DNA from: Cereibacter sphaeroides
GTDB taxonomy: Bacteria; Pseudomonadota; Alphaproteobacteria; Rhodobacterales; Rhodobacteraceae
Reading direction: 5' to 3'
Assembly (NCBI GenBank): GCA_003243455.1
Contig: QFQS01000025.1
Span: forward strand, 1 to 5,515
DNA: 5,515 nt
Under the pieces are notes generated by a model. The model made no database searches. It saw nothing but the letters and a program-made list of their open reading frames with translations, and was not told the origin of the DNA. Made by a program: the position numbers and the translations under genes. Every line of letters starts with the position of its first letter. Position 1 is the stretch's first letter. Of the stretch, positions 1 to 5,451 are shown piece after piece.

Positions 1-77
1 CCCGCGCTGCGGGACAGACCAGTAGCCGGGTCAATTCTCAATGAAAATCCCGGGTCACTTCTCAGTGCAAATCTACA
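1..77. mobile_element. Terminus of a second, different IS21-like insertion sequence (partial)
   Basis: Two head-to-tail copies of a 24-bp unit (26-49 and 50-73) match at 21 of 24 positions, both starting CCGGGTCA and ending AAATC, and are followed by TACA ending in CA at 76-77. Multiple direct repeats next to a terminal CA are typical of IS21-family ends. The protein-like reading changes abruptly just after this point. The repeats do not resemble those of the complete element at 2920-5514, so this is a different element. Only the tip is in the window: no transposase frame can be recognised in bases 1-25, although a short frame ends at TAG 23-25 and could be the tail of its last gene. The outer boundary at 77 is inferred from the CA and could be off by a base or two. 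The target duplication cannot be tested here. Confidence 0.62.
26..73. repeat. Tandem 24-bp terminal repeat, two copies
   Basis: The copies at 26-49 and 50-73 are directly adjacent and differ at three positions (A/C, A/G and A/C). The shared pattern is CCGGGTCA, TTCTCA, TG, AAATC. By analogy with IS21-family elements these are likely transposase-binding sites at the element end. The repeat itself is directly visible; its role is inferred. Confidence 0.8.
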
Positions 78-125
78 CCCGAAGAGCCAGAGGCGGACGA
101 CGAGCTTGTCGACCTCCGCATCTGA
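78..125 (+). pseudogene. C-terminal remnant of an upstream gene cut by the insertion
   Basis: Immediately after the presumed insertion-sequence tip, frame 3 reads PEEPEADDELVDLRI and then stops at TGA (123-125). The acidic, low-complexity tail looks like a natural protein C-terminus. Its stop codon lies 20 bp inside the helicase gene, as expected for tightly packed operon genes. Extending the frame upstream enters the insertion sequence and meets a stop at 42-44, so the body of the gene is missing from this molecule or lies on the other side of the element. Fifteen codons do not identify a family. If the helicase belongs to a BREX-like or related defence operon, an ATPase of the BrxD type would be a reasonable guess for the lost partner, but nothing in these residues shows that. 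Confidence 0.42.
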
Positions 126-2331
126 CGCCCCTTCCTATGATCGGCTCCATCCTGAAATCCGCCGCTGGGTTCGCGACGAGGGATGGACCGACCTGCGTGA
201 GATACAGGACACCGCGATCCGTTCGATCCTGGGGTCGGACAGCGACGTGATCATCATGGCAGGCACGGCGTCGGGCAAAACCGAGGCCGCGTTCCTGCCG
301 CTGCTAACGGAAGCAGCCGAGATGACGGGGGGCGGCCTTCGCCTCCTCTACATCAGTCCCCTCAAGGCTCTCATCAACGACCAGTTCCGGCGCCTCGAAC
401 CACTATGCGAACGTCTCTGCCTGCCGATCACCCGTTGGCACGGTGATACGCCGCAGGGACCGAAGACGCGGCTGCTCAAAACGCCGGCCGGCGTCGCCCT
501 GATTACGCCTGAATCTATCGAGGCACTTCTACTGCGTCGCCCGGCTGATGCCGCCAAACTGTTTCGTGGTGTGCATGGGATCGTCATCGACGAGCTCCAT
601 GCTTTTCTGCAAGGCCCGCGCGGTTTGCACCTGGCGTCCCTCCTCCGTCGCGTCGACAGGATAACATCCGGACGCCCTCGACGGGTAGGGCTTTCCGCTA
701 CGCTTGGTGATGCCGACGCTGCTTGCCGCTGGATGAACGCGGCAAACCCGCTAAGCGTCAATGTGCTTCGCGCGCCGCAGACTGGTCCGGGCGTCAGGCT
801 GCAGATCCGCGGCTATGAGGAGCCACCCGAGGGAACAGCGATCGACGAAATCGCGGATAACGGTGCAAGCGATGCATTAAGCCAAATTGCTGACCATATC
901 TTCTCAAACCTGCGCGGATCGAACAATCTCGCGTTCGCTGCATCGCGCCGCACGGTCGAGGCCCTTGCCGACCGCCTGCGCGAGCGGTCGGAGCGCGACA
1001 ACGTGCCGGAGGAATTCTTCCCCCATCACGGCAGTCTTTCAAAGGAGCTGCGCGAGACGCTGGAGACGCGCCTCAAGGCCGGCGACCAGCCGACCACCGC
1101 CGTCGCGACGACGACGCTCGAGCTCGGCATAGATCTTGGCAGCGTGCAGTCGGTCGCACAGGTGGGGGCGCCCAGATCGCTTTCAGGTCTGAAGCAGCGT
1201 CTTGGACGGAGCGGTCGCCGCGGGACCCCGGCGGTGCTTAGGATCTATGTTCGCGAGGATCATCTCGATCCGGATTCCGATCCTCTGGACAAGTTGCGGC
1301 TGGAAACGGTGAGGGCTGTCGCCTGCGTCCGGCTCCTACAGGCAAACTGGGTCGAGCCATCAACTGAGGACTCCTCGCTAGCTACGGTGGCGTTGCATCA
1401 GACCCTGTCGCTCATTGCATCGCAGGGCGGGGTCCGAGCAGCCGCAGCGCACAAGCTCCTGTTCGGCCAGGACAGCTACCTAGCTTTCGCGCCTACGGAT
1501 TACGCCGACCTCCTGCGGGGAGCCGGCCCCCAGGGCTCCGACCTTCTCGAGCAATCCCCAGACGGCATCCTCATGCTTGGGAGGACCGGAGAGGAATTGG
1601 TCCAAGCGCGAGACTTCTATGCGGTCTTCAAAACTGACGAGGAATGGCGCCTGGTTTCAAGCGGTCGGACACTCGGAACCGTTCCGCTTACCAATGTCCT
1701 CGGAATAGGATCGCTAATCGGCTTCGCAGGGCGGAGGTGGCGGGTGGAAGCGGTCGACGACCGCGCCAAGGTGCTGGACGTCGTTCCTCATCGATCCGGC
1801 AAGCTGCCCCGTTTCGACCGACCCGCGAACGAGCAGCTGCATGACCGCGTCACTGCCACGATGCTGGAGGTGCTGTCCGACCACGAGGTTCCGGCATATC
1901 TCGACGCGACCGGAAAGGAGTTCCTTCTGCAGGGGCGAATTGCATTCCATGAACTCGGCCTTGATCGACGTGCACTCCTTCCAGCGGCACGCGACACCCA
2001 TGTCATCACCTGGCGCGGTACGGCTGTAAATTCGGTGCTGTCGATCGTTCTGATGAGCGCAGGCATTGAGGTCGCTGTCCACGACGTGGGCGTGACCGCA
2101 GTGGACGTCACACCTGAGCAACTGGCTTCAGTTCTCCGTCAAGCGGGCGATTGCCCACCGATGGAGGACCTATCGGACTTCGTCGCGAGCTTCCGAACAG
2201 CGAAGCTCGACGACTTCGTCGATGACGCGCTGCTGCGGCGGCTATGGGCGAGACGGAACGAAAGGTATCGTGACGACGTAACCCATGTTCTAGAGCATCT
2301 CAGATCAGCGACAGCTAAGCTCGGACACTGA
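106..2331 (+). CDS. Lhr-like DEAD/DEAH-box helicase, superfamily 2 (possible defence helicase)
   Basis: This is a 741-residue ATP-dependent nucleic-acid helicase with a full SF2 motif set: Q motif (Q34), motif I GTASGKTE (53-60), Ia SPLKALIND (84-92), Ib TPES (134-137), motif II DELH (162-165), III SAT (197-199), IV near FAASRRTVE (277-285), V TTTLELGIDLG (335-345) and VI QRLGRSGRRG (364-373). Residues of about 400-660 follow the pattern of the winged-helix and Lhr-associated (DEAD_assoc) region, including FYAVFKTDEEW (504-514) and WRGTAVNSVL (636-645). The length suits a single-core Lhr-type protein of about 700-900 residues. TTG at 106 is the only usual start that keeps the Q motif; the next in-frame GTG and ATG (247, 256) would remove it. 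The Shine-Dalgarno match is weak (AGAGG at 89-93, 12 bp away) and the start overlaps the upstream gene's stop, which suggests translational coupling. Similar helicases occur as BrxHI beside BrxD in BREX-type loci; a DNA-repair or RNA role is also possible. The frame looks intact. Confidence 0.93.
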   Translation: MSTSASDAPSYDRLHPEIRRWVRDEGWTDLREIQDTAIRSILGSDSDVIIMAGTASGKTEAAFLPLLTEAAEMTGGGLRLLYISPLKALINDQFRRLEPLCERLCLPITRWHGDTPQGPKTRLLKTPAGVALITPESIEALLLRRPADAAKLFRGVHGIVIDELHAFLQGPRGLHLASLLRRVDRITSGRPRRVGLSATLGDADAACRWMNAANPLSVNVLRAPQTGPGVRLQIRGYEEPPEGTAIDEIADNGASDALSQIADHIFSNLRGSNNLAFAASRRTVEALADRLRERSERDNVPEEFFPHHGSLSKELRETLETRLKAGDQPTTAVATTTLELGIDLGSVQSVAQVGAPRSLSGLKQRLGRSGRRGTPAVLRIYVREDHLDPDSDPLDKLRLETVRAVACVRLLQANWVEPSTEDSSLATVALHQTLSLIASQGGVRAAAAHKLLFGQDSYLAFAPTDYADLLRGAGPQGSDLLEQSPDGILMLGRTGEELVQARDFYAVFKTDEEWRLVSSGRTLGTVPLTNVLGIGSLIGFAGRRWRVEAVDDRAKVLDVVPHRSGKLPRFDRPANEQLHDRVTATMLEVLSDHEVPAYLDATGKEFLLQGRIAFHELGLDRRALLPAARDTHVITWRGTAVNSVLSIVLMSAGIEVAVHDVGVTAVDVTPEQLASVLRQAGDCPPMEDLSDFVASFRTAKLDDFVDDALLRRLWARRNERYRDDVTHVLEHLRSATAKLGH

Positions 2332-2504
2332 ATGCTGAACCTGCCTGCAAAAAGCAGCTAATAGTCGGCCTAGGGAATAACGAAAAGATATTTGGCGCCC
2401 GCAATATCGGCGGCAGCGGTCATTATCACTTCCATCATGAATGTCCGCATTCCTCGGCTCACTATCCGAAACCGGACCGAGCGGAATGTCCCAACGTCGG
2501 CTTA
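2332..2504. other. Intergenic gap between convergent genes
   Basis: No credible gene lies here; the open frames crossing it are non-coding readings of the neighbouring genes. The gap separates the helicase (+) from the peptidase remnant (-). It contains a short weak stem at 2345-2357 (CTGC, A5, GCAG), too small to call a terminator, and a larger compound inverted repeat at 2439-2491 described separately. Confidence 0.6.
2439..2491. repeat. Compound inverted repeat downstream of the peptidase remnant
   Basis: Several pairings are visible. CATTC (2448-2452) pairs with GAATG (2484-2488) and CTCGG (2453-2457) with CCGAG (2477-2481), giving ten pairs with a two-base bulge. An inner stem TCCG (2465-2468) pairs with CGGA (2473-2476) around AAAC. 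A competing stem pairs GAATG (2439-2443) with CATTC (2448-2452). The octamer GAATGTCC occurs at both flanks (2439-2446, 2484-2491). The structure lies 16 bp beyond the peptidase stop codon on that gene's strand and could act as a 3' end or bidirectional terminator, but no T-tract follows on either side. It could equally be a dispersed palindromic repeat. Confidence 0.45.
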
Positions 2505-2919
2505 TCAAGCTCCCACCAAGTGTCGCGCCCGCATCAGCGCCTGTGCGTCGGGCGCACGGCCCAAGAAGGCGCGGAACGACTCCATAGGATCGCGAGTGTC
2601 GCCAGCGGACAGTATTTCGTCGCGGAAACGCGCAGCGAGTTGCGGGTCGAAAATGTCGCCCGATTCCACAAATGCCTCAAACGCATCGGCGTCGAGCGCT
2701 TCGGACCAGGCATAGCTGTAGTAGGCGGCGGAATAGCCGCCATCGAAAATATGGGTGAAGTAGGGAAAGCGATGGCGCATGCCGACTTCGGGCGGCATGC
2801 CCAGCCGATCGAGTTCCGCCGCGACAACGGCGCGCGGGTCTGTCCCCGCCGCTGCTTGCTGGTGGACGGCGAGATCAACCAGCGAGCAGCCGATCAGTTC
2901 GACCGTGGCGAAGCCCTGG
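2505..2919 (-). pseudogene. dcp: C-terminal fragment of an M3-family peptidyl-dipeptidase (Dcp-like), truncated by the IS21 element
   Basis: The frame is open from the insertion boundary at 2919 down to TGA at 2505-2507, giving 137 codons. It begins QGFATVE, then VDLAVH, then RHRFPYFTHIFDGGYSAA with YYSYAW, then LDADAFEAF, IFDP, ARFRDEIL, DPMESFRAF and a final RHLVGA. This is the conserved C-terminal helical region of M3 zinc metallopeptidases of the Dcp/oligopeptidase A type, which remove dipeptides from peptide C-termini or degrade oligopeptides. Intact members have about 680-720 residues, so roughly the first 80 percent, including the HExxH zinc site, is absent. An internal ATG at 2796-2798 could start a 97-residue piece, but this has no catalytic centre. 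The substrate-loop sequence here is GYSAAYY, where E. coli Dcp, as I recall it, has GYAAGYY. The gene is convergent with the helicase. The N-terminal part should resume beyond the right edge of the window if the insertion was simple. Confidence 0.88.
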
Positions 2920-2925
2920 TGTCAA
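2920..2925 (-). promoter_or_regulatory. Outward-facing consensus -35 hexamer at the element tip
   Basis: Read on the minus strand, the last six bases of the element are TTGACA, a perfect sigma-70 -35 box pointing out of the istB side. IS21 itself is known to carry a -35 box at one end that forms a junction promoter with a -10 at the opposite end when two copies sit in tandem. In such a dimer, TAATAA or AATAAA, about 13-19 bases inside the other tip (TGAGAACACCGG then TAATAAAA), would lie roughly 15-17 bp downstream, given a 3-4 bp spacer. In the present flank no good -10 sits at the right distance, so the site should be inactive as it stands. Confidence 0.6.
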
Positions 2926-2969
2926 CGCCGGTATAAAATGGGGCCAGGCACCGGTTTAAAAAGGGGCCA
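2920..2969. repeat. istB-side terminal repeats of the IS21 element, two copies
   Basis: Copy one is 27 bp (2920-2946), starting TGTCAACGCCGGTAT and ending GGGGCCA. Copy two (2947-2969) follows immediately, starting GGCACCGG and ending GGGGCCA. They are inverted relative to the copies at the other end. In the IS21 family such multiple terminal repeats bind IstA; that role is inferred here. Confidence 0.85.
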
Positions 2970-2984
2970 GTTGGTTCAGTCAAA

Positions 2985-3003
2985 CAGCCTGGGATTGAGG
3001 CTG
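2985..3003 (-). terminator. Small stem-loop near the element end, possible weak istAB terminator
   Basis: CAGCCT (2985-2990) pairs perfectly with AGGCTG (2998-3003) around a 7-base loop. On the minus strand the stem is followed by only three T residues (2982-2984) before GACTG, so intrinsic termination would be weak. It is placed about 75 bp after the istB stop, between the larger stem-loop and the terminal repeats. Confidence 0.35.
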
Positions 3004-3007
3004 GGCA

Positions 3008-3066
3008 CTATCGGCAGCGGGGAAGCGGCTGTAGCGGAGCGGAAGCCGATTTCCCGCTGCCGATAG
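3008..3066. repeat. Long inverted repeat in the istB 3' region (possible terminator or insulating hairpin)
   Basis: CTATCGGCAGCGGG (3008-3021) is perfectly complementary to CCCGCTGCCGATAG (3053-3066). After a single bulged G the stem extends with AA/TT (3023-3024 with 3051-3052). Next comes CGGCT (3026-3030) with AGCCG (3044-3048), leaving a 13-base loop: about 21 pairs in total. It lies 10 bp beyond the istB stop codon. On the plus strand it is followed by CCGTTTTTG, a hairpin plus U-tract layout. That orientation would stop transcription entering the element from the peptidase side, and thus antisense to istB. For istAB transcripts the stem could still protect or define the 3' end. Confidence 0.65.
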
Positions 3067-3076
3067 CCGTTTTTGA

Positions 3077-3898
3077 TTAAGGCATCTTGCTGCTCTCCTT
3101 GCCCTTCTGGCGCTTGCGGCTGCTGGCGAGCCGGAAGCTCTCGCCGTTCATCTCGAGGATGTGGACGTGATGGGTCAGGCGGTCGAGCAGGGCGCCGGTG
3201 AGGCGCTCGGAGCCGAACACTGATGTCCATTCGTCGAACGGCAGGTTGCTGGTTATGAGCGTGCTGCCGCGTTCGTAGCGCTGGCTGAGCACCTCGAACA
3301 GCAACTCGCCGCCAACGGCCGTGAACGGCACGTAGCCCAGCTCATCGAGGATCAGCAGCTTTACCGAAGCCAGATGCTTCTGAAGGGTGCGTAATCGGCG
3401 TTCGTCCCTGGCTTCCATGAGGTCATGCACCAGCGCTGCCGCTGTAGTGAATGCTACGCTGAGCCCTTTCTGGCAGGCGGCAAGGCCCAGTGCCAGGGCG
3501 GCGTGCGTCTTGCCGGTGCCGCTCGGCCCGAGCGCGATGACATTGCGCCGCCGCTCGATCCATTCCCCGCGTGCCAGTTCCAGCACAAGCGCCTTGTTCA
3601 GCGAAGGCTGGGCTGCAAAATCGAAGGTGTCGAAGCTCTTGGTGTGCGGGAATCTGGCCATGCGGATGCGGCGCTCGACCATCCGGCGTTCGCGATCGAT
3701 CCGCTCGAGTTCGCACAGGCGCAGTAGATAGCGCGCATAATCGGCGCGGTCCTGCGCGGCCTCCAGGGCGACTTTCTCGTGCTCACGCACGAAGGTCGGC
3801 AGCTTCAGTGCCTTGAGGTGGTTGGCCAGCAGCACCGCTGGCGGCACGCTGGTCGAAGCCTGCTCCATGGCGGGCAGCGGCATCAGGTTCTCGGTCAT
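3077..3898 (-). CDS. istB: IS21-family helper ATPase IstB
   Basis: This is the 273-residue AAA+ ATPase that works with IstA during IS21 transposition: it assembles on target DNA and promotes strand transfer through the IstA-bound element ends. Visible motifs are Walker A GPSGTGKT (124-131), Walker B LLILDELG (181-188, with D185 and E186), a sensor-1-like TLITSNLP (213-220) and a DnaA/DnaC-like region GSERLTGALLDRLTH (229-243) that includes candidate arginine-finger residues. The N-terminal about 85 residues are helical and charged, including RRMVERRIRMARFP, as in the family. Length matches typical IstB (about 250-270). ATG at 3896-3898 overlaps the istA stop as ATGA, and a GGAG Shine-Dalgarno core lies 7 bp upstream inside istA. 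Translation is therefore probably coupled. The C-terminus is a basic, disordered tail (RKRQKGKESSK). No frameshift or lost motif is seen. Confidence 0.96.
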   Translation of the reverse strand: MTENLMPLPAMEQASTSVPPAVLLANHLKALKLPTFVREHEKVALEAAQDRADYARYLLRLCELERIDRERRMVERRIRMARFPHTKSFDTFDFAAQPSLNKALVLELARGEWIERRRNVIALGPSGTGKTHAALALGLAACQKGLSVAFTTAAALVHDLMEARDERRLRTLQKHLASVKLLILDELGYVPFTAVGGELLFEVLSQRYERGSTLITSNLPFDEWTSVFGSERLTGALLDRLTHHVHILEMNGESFRLASSRKRQKGKESSKMP

Positions 3899-5415
3899 GC
3901 TGCCGCTCCAGGAGCCGAAGCAGTCGTCCCGGACAGCAGGCCCAGATAACTGCGTGGATTGGTTCGCCCAACATGGGCGCGAGGCAGATGCGGATAGAGC
4001 TCCAGATCCAGACGCGGGGGGCGCTGCTCAAGGCGTGCCAGCGCAATCATCTTCACTGCATCAAAGCTGATCGCCCCCATCTCCAGCGCCCGCGCCACTG
4101 CCCATTCGACAAGGGTTTGCTCGAATTTCTCACATAGGCGCAGCACCTGAATGAACTCACGTCGACCTTCTTTGCCGCTGCGGACCTCCATCAAACGACG
4201 GATACGGTGCATCGGTTCGGCCAGCACCCAGCCATCCAGCGGCGCAGCCTGATCCAGCGCGCGTGGCTTGCGCTCCAGTAGCGCCAGATAATGCAGCGGA
4301 TTGGGGATGAAGTCTTCGCGTTCATAGCTGCGCGGGTGCACCGCAATCCGTTCCCCGCCGCAGATCACCTCAACCCTCTCGACATAGCCTTTTATCACCA
4401 CCTCCTGGTGGGCGTAGGCGGTCGGCACCGAGTAATCATTGGTGCGGTAGCGCACGAGCGACATCGACGAGGCACGGCCCGTCACCATATGGCACGGATC
4501 GAACGCAGTCGCCGGCAACGCCATGAATGCCGCCAGGTCTGCCTCCATCCTTGTCGCTATGCTCTGCTCATTCCCGCGCAGCACAGCTTGACGGCGTTCC
4601 ACGCATTGTTCGAGAAAGCGAGCGTTCATCGCATCAAAGCTCTCGGCCACCGGCATCGGCACCATGAAGTGACGCCGAACATAGCCAACCAATCCCTCGA
4701 CCTTGCCTTTGTCATTGCCCTTGCCAGGGCGACCAAACTTGTCCTCGAACAGGTAATGGCTCTGCAGAGTGGAAAACATCCGGCTACGTTCACGCTTCCC
4801 GTCGCCCAGGATCTGCGCCACGGCCAGCTTGGTGTTATCGTACAGGATGGACTGCGGGATGCCGCCGAAGAAGGCGAACGCCGCCACATGGCCTTCACAA
4901 AAAGCCTCGGCTACTTCGGCCGGATACGCTTTGACAAACGGCGCATCGCTGTGCGGTAAATCCATGCAGAAATAGTGAAATCGCAGCAACTTGCCGTCGA
5001 TGATCCCGTCCGCCTCGCCAAAGTCCACCTGGGCGTGACCCGGCTTGTGGCTTAGCGGAATGAACACCTCGCGGCTGTGGAGCTTTGCGCTCGCCACATA
5101 ATCGCGGACAATCGTGATGCCGCCAGCATACCCGTGCTCATCGCGAAGCCGCTCGAATATCCGAAACGCCGTATGGCGCTGCTTGAAATGCACCGTGCGA
5201 TCCTCAACCAGTATCCGGTCAATGATCTCGGTGAACTCCGCAAGCTTGCGGCTGTAGCTCCTACCCGACCGCCCGTGCTGCGGCGGTTCCGGAAAGGTCA
5301 GCATCTTGTCCACCGTCTTGCGGTTGACGCCAAAATAACGCGCAGCACCCCGACGGCTCATCCCGTCGATCATCACCGCACGCCGGACCTTCTGATAAAG
5401 CTCCACTCTCTTCAT
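3895..5415 (-). CDS. istA: IS21-family transposase IstA
   Basis: This is a 506-residue DDE transposase that binds the terminal repeats and carries out strand cleavage and transfer with IstB. An N-terminal helix-turn-helix fits residues of about 17-40 (DGMSRRGAARYFGVNRKTVD). The RNase H-like integrase core contains candidate catalytic acids D131 (QVDFGEADG), D193 (ILYDNTK) and E240 (KGKVEGLVGY). A downstream beta-barrel-like region (about residues 310-360, with RASSMSLVRYRTNDYSVP and a KGYVERVEV strand) and a C-terminal tail follow. Length is within the usual 380-560 range. The ATG at 5413-5415 has a strong GGAGGAG Shine-Dalgarno 4 bp upstream, part of which is paired in a hairpin. The stop overlaps the istB start by four bases. 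All motifs are intact, so the protein should be functional. The opposite strand carries a 222-codon open frame that I regard as a by-product of high GC. Confidence 0.96.
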   Translation of the reverse strand: MKRVELYQKVRRAVMIDGMSRRGAARYFGVNRKTVDKMLTFPEPPQHGRSGRSYSRKLAEFTEIIDRILVEDRTVHFKQRHTAFRIFERLRDEHGYAGGITIVRDYVASAKLHSREVFIPLSHKPGHAQVDFGEADGIIDGKLLRFHYFCMDLPHSDAPFVKAYPAEVAEAFCEGHVAAFAFFGGIPQSILYDNTKLAVAQILGDGKRERSRMFSTLQSHYLFEDKFGRPGKGNDKGKVEGLVGYVRRHFMVPMPVAESFDAMNARFLEQCVERRQAVLRGNEQSIATRMEADLAAFMALPATAFDPCHMVTGRASSMSLVRYRTNDYSVPTAYAHQEVVIKGYVERVEVICGGERIAVHPRSYEREDFIPNPLHYLALLERKPRALDQAAPLDGWVLAEPMHRIRRLMEVRSGKEGRREFIQVLRLCEKFEQTLVEWAVARALEMGAISFDAVKMIALARLEQRPPRLDLELYPHLPRAHVGRTNPRSYLGLLSGTTASAPGAAA

Positions 5416-5419
5416 CCTT

Positions 5420-5441
5420 CTCCTCCGCCCAAAAACGGAGG
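5420..5441 (-). promoter_or_regulatory. istA ribosome binding site embedded in a leader hairpin
   Basis: On the minus strand CCTCCG (5436-5441) can pair with CGGAGG (5422-5427) across an 8-base loop (TTTTTGGG). The second arm contains GGAGG, the core of the only good Shine-Dalgarno for istA (GGAGGAG, 5420-5426, 4 bp from ATG). In any transcript that includes this leader the site could be hidden, lowering transposase translation. The complementarity is directly visible; the regulatory effect is inferred from known examples of ribosome-site occlusion in other insertion sequences such as IS10 and IS50. Confidence 0.6.
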
Positions 5442-5451
5442 TTAGCAGGAC

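Noticed and set aside
26..73. CRISPR-like array
   Set aside because: There are only two adjacent copies with no spacer, abutting a terminal CA; this fits an insertion-sequence end.
41..250. A 69-codon frame starting with ATG at 41
   Set aside because: It begins inside the insertion-sequence repeats and runs out of frame through the helicase start; the product is an arginine-rich shadow.
1714..2121. A 135-codon minus-strand frame opposite the helicase
   Set aside because: It overlaps the conserved C-terminal region of the helicase and shows no recognisable domain; GC-rich codons leave the opposite strand open by chance.
2345..2357. CTGC-A5-GCAG as a helicase terminator
   Set aside because: The stem has only four pairs and is not followed by a T-tract.
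2392..2936. Plus-strand frames of 107 and 138 codons across the gap and peptidase remnant
   Set aside because: The minus strand of the same region gives a clear M3 peptidase C-terminus, so these are antisense readings.
4291..4959. A 222-codon open frame on the plus strand, opposite istA
   Set aside because: It lies wholly antisense to a well-supported transposase, has histidine- and arginine-rich composition typical of shadow reading, and shows no motif or ribosome site.
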